From assembly GCA_027490815.1 (NCBI GenBank), contig JAIXXJ010000036.1, positions 38,313-102,312 of the forward strand: a stretch of DNA of 64,000 bases, read 5' to 3'. Made by a program: the position numbers and the translations under genes. The DNA comes from Streptomycetaceae bacterium. GTDB lineage: Bacteria; Actinomycetota; Actinomycetes; Nanopelagicales; Nanopelagicaceae. Positions 51,962 to 64,000 of the stretch are shown in pieces (within the stretch, counting starts at the first letter, position 1; each line of letters opens with the position of its first letter). A model generated the notes under the pieces. It was not told the origin of the DNA and made no database searches. It saw nothing but the letters and a program-made list of their open reading frames with translations.

Positions 51962-51962
<1 letters not shown>
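50559..51962 (-). CDS. purB: Adenylosuccinate lyase
   Basis: GQVGSSAMPHKMNTRSCERV signature. Confidence 0.96.
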
Positions 51963-53269
<1,307 letters not shown>

Positions 53270-53273
53270 TTAA

Positions 53274-54308
53274 CTATTTTAGTGATGACGTACCGGTCGA
53301 ACGAAGATCTTCGCATGCACGAGTAACACGAGCAGCCATACCAGCCTCTGCTAATTTGCCCCAAGCACGTGGGTCGTATGCTTTCTTGTTTCCTACTTCA
53401 CCATCAATCTTTAATACACCGTCATAATTTTTTAAGACGTGGTCAACGATTGGGCGAGTAAATGCATATTGAGTATCGGTATCAACATTCATCTTGATAA
53501 CACCGTAATCGAGTGATTCACGAATCTCAGTGAGTAGAGAACCTGAACCACCATGAAACACAAGATCCATTGGCTTGCTACCTTGAGGAAGTCCAAGTTT
53601 GGCAGAGACTGCCTCTTGCAAAGTTGCAAGAATTTTTGGCTGCAAAACTACGTTTCCAGGTTTATACACTCCGTGAACATTTCCAAATGTTGCAGCAACT
53701 AAATAGCGCGCCTTTGCGTCAGTGCCCAAGGTTTCAACTGTCATAAGAGCATCTTCAGGTGTTGAGTACAACTTGGCATCATGTTTTGCTTCAATGCCAT
53801 CTTCTTCCCCACCGACTACACCAATCTCAATTTCAAGGACTGTTTGTGCAGCTACTGACATTGTTAACATTTCTTTTGCAATCTTCATATTCTCAACCAT
53901 ATCGACGGCCGAACCATCCCACATGTGTGAGTTAAACAAAGGTGCTTTACCCGACTTGAGTCGATCTGCACCAAAAGCTAACAGTGGTCGCATGAAGCCA
54001 TCGAGTTTTTCAACTGGGCAGTGATCGGTATGAATTCCAATATTTACTTTGTAGTTCTTTGCAACAACGTGGGCATACTCTGCAAGTGCTACTGCGCCGT
54101 CAACCATATTCTTTACAGTTGATCCAGATGCATATTCAGCACCACCCCATGAGAATTGAATAATTCCATCAGACTCAGCTTCGGCAAAACCACGAATTGC
54201 TGCAGTTACTGTCTGTGATGATGAAACATTTATAGCCGGATATGCGAATGCGCCTTTTTTTGCACGATCTAGCATGTCATTGAAAACTTCAGGGGTTGCA
54301 ATCGGCAT
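53274..54308 (-). CDS. fba: Class II fructose-bisphosphate aldolase
   Basis: HTDHCPVEKLDGFM; LVFHGGSGSLLTEI; MNVDTDTQYAF. Confidence 0.96.
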   Translation of the reverse strand: MPIATPEVFNDMLDRAKKGAFAYPAINVSSSQTVTAAIRGFAEAESDGIIQFSWGGAEYASGSTVKNMVDGAVALAEYAHVVAKNYKVNIGIHTDHCPVEKLDGFMRPLLAFGADRLKSGKAPLFNSHMWDGSAVDMVENMKIAKEMLTMSVAAQTVLEIEIGVVGGEEDGIEAKHDAKLYSTPEDALMTVETLGTDAKARYLVAATFGNVHGVYKPGNVVLQPKILATLQEAVSAKLGLPQGSKPMDLVFHGGSGSLLTEIRESLDYGVIKMNVDTDTQYAFTRPIVDHVLKNYDGVLKIDGEVGNKKAYDPRAWGKLAEAGMAARVTRACEDLRSTGTSSLK

Positions 54309-54420
54309 TGTGGTGACTCCTCTTTGCTCGTTTTAAAACAATGTAATTCTTTAGACTGAGCGCTTCGTTGAGTCGTCTAGAGGCTTACGGCCAATCCTCT
54401 CACTTTCGATGTGTAGGCAC

Positions 54421-54452
54421 AAAAAAGACCACCCGAGACACCCCGAGTGGCC
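54421..54452 (-). terminator. Intrinsic terminator GGCCACTCG-GGGTGTCT-CGGGTGGTC-TTTTTT
   Basis: 9-bp stem (with G-U pairs), 8-nt loop, T6 on the minus strand. Confidence 0.85.
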
Positions 54453-54465
54453 CCTTTCAATCGAT

Positions 54466-54570
54466 CTACGCCATGGTTTTTAGGGCGTTTGCCAGAAACT
54501 TGGCCAGAGCCGCTACGAGGACGGGACTACTTAATAGCTTGAGGAAGAGTGCGATAAAAGATGTAAGCAT
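54466..54570 (-). CDS. Unlisted 34-aa cationic hydrophobic peptide MLTSFIALFLKLLSSPVLVAALAKFLANALKTMA
   Basis: ATG 54570, TAG 54466; SD GAAAGGAG at good spacing (gaaaggagaccacATG); followed by an intrinsic terminator. Confidence 0.7.
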   Translation of the reverse strand: MLTSFIALFLKLLSSPVLVAALAKFLANALKTMA

Positions 54571-54674
54571 GTGGTCTCCTTTCTGTTGCGACATTTTCGA
54601 TCAATGTCAATCAAATAAAATATCGGTCGCCAAGTACTGTTGATAACGATGTCAAAGATGTAATGTTGTGAGGC

Positions 54675-56636
54675 ATGAGCCAAGATCATGAATCGATCGA
54701 GAATCTTTCGACGGAAGATAGAAAGTTTCCACCGACATCAGATTTTGCCGCGCGCGCTAACGCAAAAGCAGATTTATACGAGTTAGCAGAAAAAGATCGC
54801 CTTGCTTTTTGGGACATGCAGGCCAAGAATTTAAAGTGGGATAAACCATGGAGTAAAACCCTTCAATGGGAGGCTCCCTATGCACAATGGTTTGTTGGTG
54901 GCACATTAAATGCATCAGTTAATGCTTTAGATCGCCATGTTGAACAAGGTCTTGGAGATCGAGTTGCTTTCTACTTTGAAGGTGAACCTGGCGATAGTCG
55001 AACAATTACCTACGCTCAACTTCTTACTGAAGTTAAGAAAGCCGCAAACGCTCTTACTGAATTAGGAATCAATTCGGGAGATCGTGTTGCGATTTACATG
55101 CCGATGATCCCTGAAGCTGCCATTGCTATGTTGGCTTGTGCCAGAATCGGTGCTCCCCATTCTGTTGTCTTTGGTGGTTTCTCTGCCGATGCACTTTTGT
55201 CTCGGATTCAAGATGCCGATGCAAAGTTGGTGATTACTGCTGATGGTGGATTTCGGAAGGGCTCTCCATTTGCACTAAAGCCGGCAGTTGATGAGGCGCT
55301 AAAGGGAAAACACAATGTCGCCCATGTCTTAGTAGTTCAACGAACCAAGCAAGAAACAGCTTGGAATGACAAAACTGATGTTTGGTGGCATGAGATTATG
55401 AGTAGACAATCAGAAGAGCATGTTGCGCAATCTTTTGATTCTGAACATCCACTCTTTATCTTGTATACATCTGGCACAACTGCAAAACCAAAAGGAATTT
55501 TTCACACAACAGGTGGGTATTTAACCCAAGCAGCATTTACACACAAGGCTGTATTTGATCTAAAGCCAGAAACCGATGTCTACTGGTGCACGGCCGATGT
55601 TGGTTGGGTTACAGGACATAGTTACATTGTTTATGGTCCATTAATCAATGGTGCAACACAGATTATGTATGAAGGAACTCCCGATACTCCACATAAAGGG
55701 CGTATCTTTGAATTAATCGAAAAGTACGGTGTAACTATTTTGTATACAGCTCCAACATTAATTCGCACATGGATGAAATGGGGAGATGAATTTCCACGGG
55801 CACATAATTTAAATTCATTGCGTTTGTTGGGCTCTGTAGGAGAACCAATTAATCCGGAAGCTTGGATGTGGTATCGAGATGTAATAGGTGGCAACAGATG
55901 TCCGATCGTAGATACTTGGTGGCAAACCGAAACAGGAGGAATCATGATTTCTCCATTGCCGGGTGTGACTGCTACCAAACCCGGTTCTGCAATGTCGGCG
56001 ATCCCAGGTATCAGCGCGGTTGTTGTTGATGATAAAGGTGTACCTGTTGCAAAAGGTCATGGCGGATTTTTAATTCTAGATAAACCATGGCCAGGAATGT
56101 TGCGCGGAATCTGGGGCGAAGATGAGCGTTATAAAGAAACGTATTGGTCTCGTTTTCCAGGAATTTATTTTGCAGGTGATGGAGCCAAATTAGATAAAGA
56201 TGGAGCAATTTGGCTTTTGGGAAGAGTTGATGATGTGATGAATGTTTCTGGGCATCGTATTTCAACAACAGAAGTTGAATCAGCGTTGGTTTCACATGAA
56301 TCTGTTGCAGAAGCTGCAGTTGTAGGTGCCCATGATGCAATGACAGGGCAAGGAATAGTTGCCTTTGTTATCTTACGCGGAGGCATGGCGCATGCAAATG
56401 GGAATGAGCTCGTTGCAGAACTTCGAAATCATGTTGCTAAAGAGATAGGTGCCATTGCTAAGCCGCGACAAATATTGGTTGTTGCAGAGCTTCCAAAGAC
56501 TCGAAGTGGAAAGATTATGCGCCGTTTACTAAAAGATGTCGCTGAAAATCGCCAAGTTGGTGATGCAACTACTTTGGCTGATCCAAACGTAATGAAACTG
56601 ATTTCAGAGGGATTAAATACAAGTAGCGAAGATTAG
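54675..56636 (+). CDS. acs: Acetyl-CoA synthetase
   Basis: [40 protein letters not shown]. Confidence 0.97.
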   Translation: MSQDHESIENLSTEDRKFPPTSDFAARANAKADLYELAEKDRLAFWDMQAKNLKWDKPWSKTLQWEAPYAQWFVGGTLNASVNALDRHVEQGLGDRVAFYFEGEPGDSRTITYAQLLTEVKKAANALTELGINSGDRVAIYMPMIPEAAIAMLACARIGAPHSVVFGGFSADALLSRIQDADAKLVITADGGFRKGSPFALKPAVDEALKGKHNVAHVLVVQRTKQETAWNDKTDVWWHEIMSRQSEEHVAQSFDSEHPLFILYTSGTTAKPKGIFHTTGGYLTQAAFTHKAVFDLKPETDVYWCTADVGWVTGHSYIVYGPLINGATQIMYEGTPDTPHKGRIFELIEKYGVTILYTAPTLIRTWMKWGDEFPRAHNLNSLRLLGSVGEPINPEAWMWYRDVIGGNRCPIVDTWWQTETGGIMISPLPGVTATKPGSAMSAIPGISAVVVDDKGVPVAKGHGGFLILDKPWPGMLRGIWGEDERYKETYWSRFPGIYFAGDGAKLDKDGAIWLLGRVDDVMNVSGHRISTTEVESALVSHESVAEAAVVGAHDAMTGQGIVAFVILRGGMAHANGNELVAELRNHVAKEIGAIAKPRQILVVAELPKTRSGKIMRRLLKDVAENRQVGDATTLADPNVMKLISEGLNTSSED

Positions 56637-56688
56637 GCATCCGGGGTAGAAGTTAGTTGGGCCAAATTATGGCGCTTAAAGGGTGAAA

Positions 56689-57243
56689 CTAAATCTTTAT
56701 TCCAAGATGCTTCTGCGTTAATTTGATTAACTCCAACTCTGAGTTAATGACTCCGATGTGCTTATAAACAACATCACCATTGGCTGCAATAAACCAGGTG
56801 ACAGGTACGCCTAAACCGAAGTACTGACGTGATCGACCGTCAGAGTCATAGAGATTTGGCCATGTAATTCCATTTTCTACCACAAATTCTTGTGCATCTT
56901 GCAAGTTTGCCTCTTCAACATTTACACCAACAAGTTGAATAGCTCCTTTTGCTTTTTCATAAAAGCGAACAAAGTGTGGAATCTCTTCAACACAAGGTGC
57001 ACACCATGAACCCCAAACATTGACAATCATTGGTCCCCGCAATGCACCGAGTTGGGCTCCTGCGCTTTGATCTAAGCAATCTAAAGAAGTTCCACCCGTC
57101 CACAATTCTTGGGTAGAAATCTCTTTGCAATCGACTACCTTCCCAACCGATTTATAAGATTGATTGTCTTTTCCCGAATTAACGCTTGCTTGCGTGCATG
57201 AAGTTAGTAAAAGTATGGAAAGGCAAACAACGAGTTTTTTCAT
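56689..57243 (-). CDS. TlpA-like thioredoxin lipoprotein
   Basis: Lipobox LLTSCTQ; VWGSWCAPCVEEIPHF. Confidence 0.88.
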   Translation of the reverse strand: MKKLVVCLSILLLTSCTQASVNSGKDNQSYKSVGKVVDCKEISTQELWTGGTSLDCLDQSAGAQLGALRGPMIVNVWGSWCAPCVEEIPHFVRFYEKAKGAIQLVGVNVEEANLQDAQEFVVENGITWPNLYDSDGRSRQYFGLGVPVTWFIAANGDVVYKHIGVINSELELIKLTQKHLGIKI

Positions 57244-57938
57244 CGGAAATCCTTGTCAGTCTTAACAAGATCCATTGCCTTCTTTTTATCCATTTCACCA
57301 ATTCCAACGCTTGGACAGATTTTAGCAATTGGACACGCACCACATGCAGGTTTGCGCGAATGACAGATTCTTCGACCATGCCAAATAACTCGCTGCGAAA
57401 GATTTGTCCACTCTGCCTGTGGAATAAGTTGTTGCACAACCATTTCAACCTTTACTGGATCTTTTTCATCAGTCCAACCAAATCGTCTAGATAATCTTCC
57501 AAAGTGAGTGTCTACAGTAATTCCTGGAATATCAAATGCATGACCTAATACAACATTTGCAGTCTTTCGACCCACTCCTGGCAATGTAATCAACTCTTCA
57601 AGTGTGCTTGGCACTTCCCCACCAAAATCTTCTAGAATCTTTATGTTGAGAGCTTTTATGTGTCGGGCTTTTGCGCGGTAAAAACCACTTGAATGAATGA
57701 GATCTTCAATTTCGTGCAGATCTGCTTTTGCATAAGCTTTAGGGTTTTTATACTTTCTAAAGAGAGCTGGAGTAATAGTGTTAACTCTCTTATCTGTACA
57801 TTGTGCGCTTAATACGGTTGCAATTATTAACTCAAGTGGATTGGTAAAATCTAATTCACAGCGAATATTGGGATAAGTCTTGGTCAATATGCGGTAAACG
57901 GCCTTAGCCCCTTTTCGAGTTTCACTATCAACCAACAT
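57240..57938 (-). CDS. nth: Endonuclease III
   Basis: LSAQCTDKRVN; LPGVGRKTANVVLGHAF; CHSRKPACGACPIAKIC Fe-S cluster. Confidence 0.96.
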   Translation of the reverse strand: MLVDSETRKGAKAVYRILTKTYPNIRCELDFTNPLELIIATVLSAQCTDKRVNTITPALFRKYKNPKAYAKADLHEIEDLIHSSGFYRAKARHIKALNIKILEDFGGEVPSTLEELITLPGVGRKTANVVLGHAFDIPGITVDTHFGRLSRRFGWTDEKDPVKVEMVVQQLIPQAEWTNLSQRVIWHGRRICHSRKPACGACPIAKICPSVGIGEMDKKKAMDLVKTDKDFR

Positions 57939-57956
57939 GGATGTAAACTACCGTGC

Positions 57957-58640
57957 GTGACCCCAGAAGAATCTATTGTTCGCAAAGCGCCTTTATTTAC
58001 TGCCCTTGAGGAATCGGCTGCACTCTCACTACATGCGTCAATGGATTCAGTAAAAATCTCAAAAGGCTCAATCTTGTTTGCAGAAGGCGACGAGGGTGAT
58101 CATCTTTATGTGATTGTTGAAGGAAAGATAAAGCTGGGTACATCCAGCGGGGATGGGCGAGAGAACCTGCTTTCCATTCTTGGCCCTGGTGAAATGTTTG
58201 GTGAACTCAGTCTTTTTGATCCAAATCCTCGGACATCAACTGCAACGGCCGTAACAGATGCCAAACTTTTAAGCCTTGGTCAAGCAAAACTTATTCCCTG
58301 GCTAACAGAAAATCCTCGCGTATCACTTAATCTTTTAGCCAGTCTTGCACAACGTCTACGCCGTACTAATGAAGCAGTTGGCGATCTAGTTTTCTCAGAT
58401 GTACCAGGAAGAGTTGCAAAAGCACTTATTGATTTGGGTGAACGATTTGGTAAACAAACTGATGAAGGATTATTGGTCAACCATGATTTAACTCAGGAAG
58501 AGTTAGCACAACTAGTTGGTGCTTCTCGAGAAACGGTCAATAAAGCACTTGCAGATTTTGCAGGGCGTAATTGGTTGAAACTAGATGGACGCGCAGTTCT
58601 TATAACAGATTTAGAAAGACTTTCAAAGCGAAGTAAATAA
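57957..58640 (+). CDS. crp: Crp/Fnr family transcriptional regulator
   Basis: Cyclic-nucleotide fold GEMFGELSLFDPNPRTSTATAV; HTH TQEELAQLVGASRETVNKALADF; GTG start. Confidence 0.93.
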   Translation: MTPEESIVRKAPLFTALEESAALSLHASMDSVKISKGSILFAEGDEGDHLYVIVEGKIKLGTSSGDGRENLLSILGPGEMFGELSLFDPNPRTSTATAVTDAKLLSLGQAKLIPWLTENPRVSLNLLASLAQRLRRTNEAVGDLVFSDVPGRVAKALIDLGERFGKQTDEGLLVNHDLTQEELAQLVGASRETVNKALADFAGRNWLKLDGRAVLITDLERLSKRSK

Positions 58641-58721
58641 ATGAAGCGTATTTCGGTAATAGCGCTGTGATAAATCTAGAACTAGCTGTTTAACTGAAAT
58701 TTTATCTCTGAATGATTACTT

Positions 58722-59189
58722 CTAGTCAGTAATTTCAACAGTCAATTCAATTTCAACCGGTGAGTTCAGTGGCAATTCAGCAATTCCTACCGCACTACGT
58801 GCATGCTTTGCGCCATCTCCCCAGATAGAGATAAACAGCTCTGAGGCTCCATTAACAACTGCTGGGTGATTTACAAAACCGGCAACTCCATTGACATACC
58901 CGACAACACGCACAATTTTTGTAATTTTATTTACATCTGCAACTGTTTGGACTGCTGCTAAAGCGTTGAGAGCACAAATTTGTGCAAGTTCTTTAGCGTG
59001 CTCGGGAGTAACTTCCCCATCAACTTTTCCTGCTGCAACCATTTCTCCATTTCGCAATGGGAGTTGACCAGCAGTAAAAACGAGATTGCCTGTTCGAATT
59101 GCAGGCACATAGGCTGCAACTGGCTTTGCAGCAACTGGAAGCTCTAATCCAAGTTCTTTCAATTTTGCTTGGACATCAACTTTATTCAC
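58722..59189 (-). CDS. RidA family protein
   Basis: RTGNLVFTAGQLPLRNGEMVAAGKVDGEVTPEHA; RSAVGIAELPLNSPVEIELTV. Confidence 0.92.
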   Translation of the reverse strand: MNKVDVQAKLKELGLELPVAAKPVAAYVPAIRTGNLVFTAGQLPLRNGEMVAAGKVDGEVTPEHAKELAQICALNALAAVQTVADVNKITKIVRVVGYVNGVAGFVNHPAVVNGASELFISIWGDGAKHARSAVGIAELPLNSPVEIELTVEITD

Positions 59190-59344
59190 GCAATTACCCT
59201 TTTCATGTATGCAACTAATTGCTCACCTGTACCTGGTGCTGGAATTACTTGCACAAGCTCCCAGCCATCAGAACCCCATGTATCCAAAATCTGTTTTGTG
59301 GCATGTGAAAGAAGTGGAACCGTTGCATACTCATACTTGGTCAT
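59186..59344 (-). CDS. DUF4177-like small protein, 52 aa (absent from the ORF track)
   Basis: Translated by hand: [56 protein letters not shown] overlap with ridA. Confidence 0.8.
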   Translation of the reverse strand: MTKYEYATVPLLSHATKQILDTWGSDGWELVQVIPAPGTGEQLVAYMKRVIA

Positions 59345-59793
59345 TTATTTAAACTCTCTTTAACTAAGGATGAAACAAGTGCTCCATCTGCTTTACCTGC
59401 AATTTTTTGCTTTATCGCGCCCATAACTTTGCCCATATCTGCAGGACCTGCAGCCCCAGTTGAAGCAATTGCATCGGCAATAATCTTTTTAATTTCTTCG
59501 GCGCTCAACTGTGCAGGTAAGTATTTTGCAATAACTTCACCTTCTGCTTTTTCAAGTGCAGCTTTTTCTGGATGTCCAGCGCTTTCAAAGGCCTCGGCAG
59601 CTTCGCGGCGCTTCTTGGCCTCCCGAGAGAGAACAACAATTAACTCTTCATCACTTAATGTTCTCGCCTCTTTGCCGGCTACCTCTTCATTGGTGATAGC
59701 TGTTAGGACCATGCGAATGGTGCTGGAGACTATTTCGTTTCGCCCTCGAATTGCATCGGTTAAATCTGCCCGTAAAGTTTCTTTTATACTCAT
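59341..59793 (-). CDS. GatB/YqeY domain-containing protein
   Basis: [53 protein letters not shown]. Confidence 0.93.
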   Translation of the reverse strand: MSIKETLRADLTDAIRGRNEIVSSTIRMVLTAITNEEVAGKEARTLSDEELIVVLSREAKKRREAAEAFESAGHPEKAALEKAEGEVIAKYLPAQLSAEEIKKIIADAIASTGAAGPADMGKVMGAIKQKIAGKADGALVSSLVKESLNK

Positions 59794-60851
59794 TTTGTTA
59801 ACTCTATAGCTAATAGTTCACCGATTTGAGCAGTATTAAGTGCAGCACCTTTTCGTAAATTATCCCCGCAGAGGAACAAATCGATAGATTTTTTATCATC
59901 TAATGATTGGCGAACTCGTCCGACCCAGGTTGGATCTGTTCCTACGACGTCATTTGGAGTTGGAAACTTCTTGTTCTCAGGGTCATCGAGCAAGATGACT
60001 CCTGCAGCTTTTTCTAGAATCTTTTGTGCTGCTTTTCGTGTGACTTCGTTTTTAAATGTTGCATGCACAGCAAGTGAGTGCGTTGTTAACACAGGAACAC
60101 GAACGCATGTGGCAGAAACTTTTAACTTTGGCATTCCAAGAATCTTGCGAGACTCATTGCGAACCTTGAGCTCTTCTGATGTATATCCAGCTTCAGAGAG
60201 TGAACCTGCCCAAGGAATAATGTTGAGTGCAAGTGGGGCCGGAAACGGTGAAGAGTCTTTAATAATTTTTCGAACATCAGATGTTGCCTCTCCTGCATTT
60301 GTGCCGGCAACCTTAGATATCTGATCGCGCAGGCCATCAATACCTGGCTGACCTGCACCAGATGCAGCTTGATATGAGGCAACTACTAACTCCTTTAATT
60401 CAAACTTTTTATGGAGTGCACCCATGGCAACAATCATCGACATTGTTGTGCAGTTTGGATTTGAAATAATTCCCTTTGGTCTTTTCTTCGCTGTCTTTGG
60501 ATTGACCTCTGGAACAACCAAAGGAACTTTTGGATCCATTCGAAATGCACCTGAGTTATCCACGACAATTGCACCGCGTGATACTGCAATTGGAGCCCAT
60601 TTTGCAGAGATCTCATCTGGAACATCAAACATTGCAACATCTATTCCATCAAATGCTTCTGGGGAGAGTGCGACAACTGTTAACTCTTGACCGCGGCAAA
60701 CAAGTTTTTTACCTGCACTTCTTGCAGATGCAATCAAACGAATCTCGCCCCAAACATCTTTGCGCTCAGACAAAATGCTAAGCATCACTGTTCCGACTGC
60801 TCCTGTAGCACCTACTACTGCTAAAGATGGTTTCTTTTTTGCTTTACTCAT
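59790..60851 (-). CDS. asd: Aspartate-semialdehyde dehydrogenase
   Basis: [34 protein letters not shown]. Confidence 0.95.
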   Translation of the reverse strand: MSKAKKKPSLAVVGATGAVGTVMLSILSERKDVWGEIRLIASARSAGKKLVCRGQELTVVALSPEAFDGIDVAMFDVPDEISAKWAPIAVSRGAIVVDNSGAFRMDPKVPLVVPEVNPKTAKKRPKGIISNPNCTTMSMIVAMGALHKKFELKELVVASYQAASGAGQPGIDGLRDQISKVAGTNAGEATSDVRKIIKDSSPFPAPLALNIIPWAGSLSEAGYTSEELKVRNESRKILGMPKLKVSATCVRVPVLTTHSLAVHATFKNEVTRKAAQKILEKAAGVILLDDPENKKFPTPNDVVGTDPTWVGRVRQSLDDKKSIDLFLCGDNLRKGAALNTAQIGELLAIELTK

Positions 60852-62119
60852 CGCCCAGTTCCTCCATATACGACTGCTTCATTTTGGTCTGCATCGAGTT
60901 CAAAAGCAGTGTGTGCTGCTTTTGCACCTCTTTCTAAATCTGCTGCGCGGCAAATAATTGAAATGCGAATCTCTGAGGTTGAAATCATTTCGATATTGAT
61001 TCCTGCATCAGATAGCGCGCCAAAAAATGTTGCTGTAACTCCAGGATGTGAGCGCATTCCTGCACCCACTAAAGACAATTTACCAATCTGATCATCGTAT
61101 TGAATGGATGCAAAGCCAACTTCACCTTGAAGTTTTTTCAAGATAGAAGTTGCTTCGGCGCCTTCTGCTTTAGGTAATGTGAATGAGATATCTGTAAGAC
61201 CCGTTGCTGCTGCAGAAACATTTTGCACAATCATGTCGATATTGATGTCTGCATCTGCGATTGCCTGAAAGATACGCGCAGCGACACCAGTGCGGTCAGG
61301 CACTCCGACTATTGTTATTTTGGCTTCACTCTTATCGTGAGCGATTCCTGAGATGATTGCTTGTTCCATTGCGCCTCCTTCTGGATGATCTTTGACCACC
61401 CATGTTCCTTCGTTATTTGAAAAAGATGAACGTACGTGAATTGGTAAGTTGAAACGGCGGGCATACTCAACACATCGCAGATGCAATACTTTTGCTCCAC
61501 TTGCTGCAAGTTCTAACATTTCATCATATGTGACCGTCTTTAATTTTTGTGCACTTGGGACAACGCGAGGGTCAGCGCTGAAAACACCATCAACATCAGT
61601 ATAAATTTCACAGACATCTGCATCTAATGCAGCAGCAAGGGCAACAGCAGTTGTGTCACTACCACCGCGACCAAGTGTTGTTACATCTTTTGTATCTTGT
61701 GAAATTCCTTGAAATCCAGCAACGATTGCAATAGCGCCACTATCTAAAGCCTCTTTGATTCGACCTGGTGTGACATCAATGATGCGAGCGCGACCATGTG
61801 CCGAAGTTGTTATCACTCCTGCTTGGCTTCCAGTAAATGATGAAGCTTCATGGCCTAAATTGTTAATAGCCATAGCAAGTAAGGCCATGGAAATTCTCTC
61901 TCCAGCCGTTAGCAACATGTCTAACTCACGGCCCTGCGGAATTGGTGTTATCTGTTCGGCTAAATCAATCAATTCATCAGTTGTATCACCCATCGCAGAG
62001 ACCACGACAACGACCTGATTGCCATCGCGCTTAGCGGCCACAATTCGGTTGGCAACGCGCTTCATGCCCTCGGCATCGGCAACAGAAGAGCCACCATATT
62101 TTTGAACGATCAATCCCAT
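60848..62119 (-). CDS. lysC: Aspartate kinase
   Basis: [41 protein letters not shown] domains. Confidence 0.96.
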   Translation of the reverse strand: MGLIVQKYGGSSVADAEGMKRVANRIVAAKRDGNQVVVVVSAMGDTTDELIDLAEQITPIPQGRELDMLLTAGERISMALLAMAINNLGHEASSFTGSQAGVITTSAHGRARIIDVTPGRIKEALDSGAIAIVAGFQGISQDTKDVTTLGRGGSDTTAVALAAALDADVCEIYTDVDGVFSADPRVVPSAQKLKTVTYDEMLELAASGAKVLHLRCVEYARRFNLPIHVRSSFSNNEGTWVVKDHPEGGAMEQAIISGIAHDKSEAKITIVGVPDRTGVAARIFQAIADADINIDMIVQNVSAAATGLTDISFTLPKAEGAEATSILKKLQGEVGFASIQYDDQIGKLSLVGAGMRSHPGVTATFFGALSDAGINIEMISTSEIRISIICRAADLERGAKAAHTAFELDADQNEAVVYGGTGR

Positions 62120-62170
62120 GCATCAATCATGAACCAAGAAAACGGTTGGGGCTACCCAATTTTCCATTAT

Positions 62171-62209
62171 TCTCATATAATGAGACGGTAACGCTCTCAA
62201 ATAATGAGA
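62171..62209. promoter_or_regulatory. Twin palindromes TCTCATATAATGAGA (62171-62185) and TCTCAAATAATGAGA (62195-62209)
   Basis: One perfect and one single-mismatch copy, 24 bp centre to centre, in the recR/lysC intergenic region. Confidence 0.7.
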
Positions 62210-62812
62210 TCAGACGTCTCGGCGGCCCTCAAAGGCACGGCCAAGCGTGACTTCATCTGCATACTCAAGATCCCCACCTACTGGCAGACCACTAGCAAGG
62301 CGAGAGACCTTAATGCCCATCGGTTTGATGAGGCGAGAGAGATATGTTGCTGTTGCTTCACCTTCCAAGTTTGGATCCGTTGCCAAAATAACTTCAGTTA
62401 TTTCAGAATCTGCCAATCTGGTCATTAGCTCACGAATTCGTAACTGCTCTGGACCAATGCCATCAATTGGTGAGATTGCACCGCCTAGCACATGGTACTT
62501 ACCACGAAACTCTCGTGTTCGCTCAATAGAAATAACATCTTTACTCTCTTCAACAACACAGATAGACGTGTTCTCGCGGCGTGGATCGCGGCAAATACGG
62601 CATTCATTTTCTTCTGAAACGTTTCCGCAGTGAACGCAAAACTTTACTCGCTCTTTAACTGTTCGGATTGAATCCACGAGTGCAGATGCAACTTCAGGAT
62701 CAGATTGCAAAATGTGAAAAGCAATACGTTGGGCGCTTTTTGGACCAATACTAGGCAGGCGTCCTAGGGCATCAATTAGATCTTGAATAGCACCTTCATA
62801 CATTCCAGACAT
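62210..62812 (-). CDS. recR: Recombination protein RecR
   Basis: [21 protein letters not shown]; CxxC zinc finger [16 protein letters not shown]; Toprim. Confidence 0.96.
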   Translation of the reverse strand: MSGMYEGAIQDLIDALGRLPSIGPKSAQRIAFHILQSDPEVASALVDSIRTVKERVKFCVHCGNVSEENECRICRDPRRENTSICVVEESKDVISIERTREFRGKYHVLGGAISPIDGIGPEQLRIRELMTRLADSEITEVILATDPNLEGEATATYLSRLIKPMGIKVSRLASGLPVGGDLEYADEVTLGRAFEGRRDV

Positions 62813-62815
62813 TGA

Positions 62816-64000
62816 CTACTTACCTTCAATTACTTGGGCGCCAAGTTCTTGCATCAACAAAGCAGCACCAGATAATTGATTGGGATCTGATGGTGCCTCT
62901 GATGTTCTAGTCTCTCGTGCAATTGGTGTGTTTGTATCAATTGATGGATCTACTACAACAGCAATCTTTCTATCTATTCCAACAACATCAATAAAGGCAT
63001 TGCGCAAAATTACATCTGATTCAGATCGCTCAAAACTTTCCTTAGCTCCGGGATTAACTATTCCAATCGTGATTGCCTCTTCATCAACTGATAACACTTG
63101 CGCCGAAGCACTGAGAAGTGACCACGTTAATCTGCGTCGTTTTTTAACGTTCTCAATTACATCTGGCCATGCTCTGCGCAAAGCGGCAATATCGAAGTTA
63201 CCAGGAACGTGCGCCTTTGGTGCCGGGTTAGGGGCGGATTCCTCTGCTTTAACAGTTGGTGCTACTGCCTCGACTTTAGAGCTGCTGGGCGTCTCGGTTG
63301 GAATAGTGGATACTGTTTTTTCTTTTGTCGCCGCTTTTTGAACTGGAGCAGCAGTTGATGTAAGGGGAGCCATGTTTTCTGCGCGCTCAAGTCTTTCGAT
63401 TCTAGAAAGCATGCCTGACTCTCCGTTGTCGCCGATCGGCAACAAAATACGCCCGCAGATAAGCTCAAGAATTAAACGTGGGGCAGTAGCCCCGCGCATC
63501 TGCGTTAAGCCCTCAGCTGCAATGTCTGCCGCACGAGAAAGATTTGCAGTACCGATTCGATTGGATTGATTGCGCATTCTCTCCATTTGATCTTCGGGTA
63601 GATCACGCAAAATAGAGTTTGCGGTTGAATCCTTTAAAGCATCGACGATCATCAAATCTCGCAAACGCTCCAACATATCGCTTGTAAAGCGGCGAGGATC
63701 ATGGCCAGACTCAATTACGCGATCTATGGTTTTAAATAACGTTGCACCATCGCGCGCTGCAATTGCATCAAGGGCATCATCTAATAATGCGCCATCTGTA
63801 AATCCAAGTAGTTGAACTGCAATCTCATAACTAACGCCATCTTTTCCAGCACCTGCAAGTAATTGACCAAGTACTGAGAGTGCATCTCTTACAGAGCCAC
63901 CGGATGCTCTAACGACAAGTGGAATTACACCCTTGGCAACTTTTACGCCTTCGGCATCGCAAATCTTTTCAAGATGCTGGGCAAGAACTCCTGGTGGAAC
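62816..64000 (-). CDS. dnaX: DNA polymerase III subunits gamma/tau, partial (N-terminus beyond the window)
   Basis: Reverse-strand reading continues from the window edge: VPPGVLAQHLEKICDAEGVKVAKGVIPLVVRASGGSVRDALSVLGQLLAGAGKDGVSYE... into the listed 62816..63676 ORF. Confidence 0.93.
   Translation of the reverse strand, partial: VPPGVLAQHLEKICDAEGVKVAKGVIPLVVRASGGSVRDALSVLGQLLAGAGKDGVSYEIAVQLLGFTDGALLDDALDAIAARDGATLFKTIDRVIESGHDPRRFTSDMLERLRDLMIVDALKDSTANSILRDLPEDQMERMRNQSNRIGTANLSRAADIAAEGLTQMRGATAPRLILELICGRILLPIGDNGESGMLSRIERLERAENMAPLTSTAAPVQKAATKEKTVSTIPTETPSSSKVEAVAPTVKAEESAPNPAPKAHVPGNFDIAALRRAWPDVIENVKKRRRLTWSLLSASAQVLSVDEEAITIGIVNPGAKESFERSESDVILRNAFIDVVGIDRKIAVVVDPSIDTNTPIARETRTSEAPSDPNQLSGAALLMQELGAQVIEGK

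Noticed and set aside
54309-54420. Imperfect inverted repeat GACTGAGCGCTTCGTTGAGTC upstream of fba as regulator site
   Set aside because: Two mismatches within the arms and no recognised motif; insufficient support.
62120-62170. Lysine riboswitch upstream of lysC
   Set aside because: The intergenic gap is only 90 bp, far too short for the lysine aptamer, and is occupied by the twin palindromes.

Overview
Chromosomal window from a low-GC, streamlined actinobacterium; gene content and order resemble freshwater Nanopelagicales/acI-type genomes (inference from proteins, not a database result). Almost all of it is ordinary housekeeping DNA: a menaquinone cluster (menD partial, menC, menB / menE, menA), system II cytochrome c maturation (CcsB, ResB, CcdA, TlpA), an XPB-type helicase pair, bS22, proC, radA, mutY-like, clpC, lysS, coaX, panC, folK-folB-folP-folE, ftsH, hpt, tilS, NlpC/P60, an ABC exporter, ctaB, dacB, a CbiMNQO-type cobalt/nickel ECF transporter, a DEAD-box RNA helicase, bldC, DUF3073, purB, purA, fba, acs, nth, crp, ridA, YqeY, asd, lysC, recR and dnaX (partial). 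I see no rRNA, tRNA, CRISPR array, prophage or transposon. The most interesting signals are non-coding or very small: (1) an unlisted 34-aa cationic hydrophobic ORF with a strong Shine-Dalgarno and its own intrinsic terminator upstream of fba; (2) a 140-nt leader of the DEAD-box helicase with mutually exclusive hairpins; (3) twin 15-bp palindromes between recR and lysC; (4) a Nur-like palindrome in the promoter spacer of cbiM; (5) widespread leaderless-promoter architecture (TAnnnT, 6-9 nt, start codon); (6) a candidate self-complementary divergent -10 element at menB/menE.
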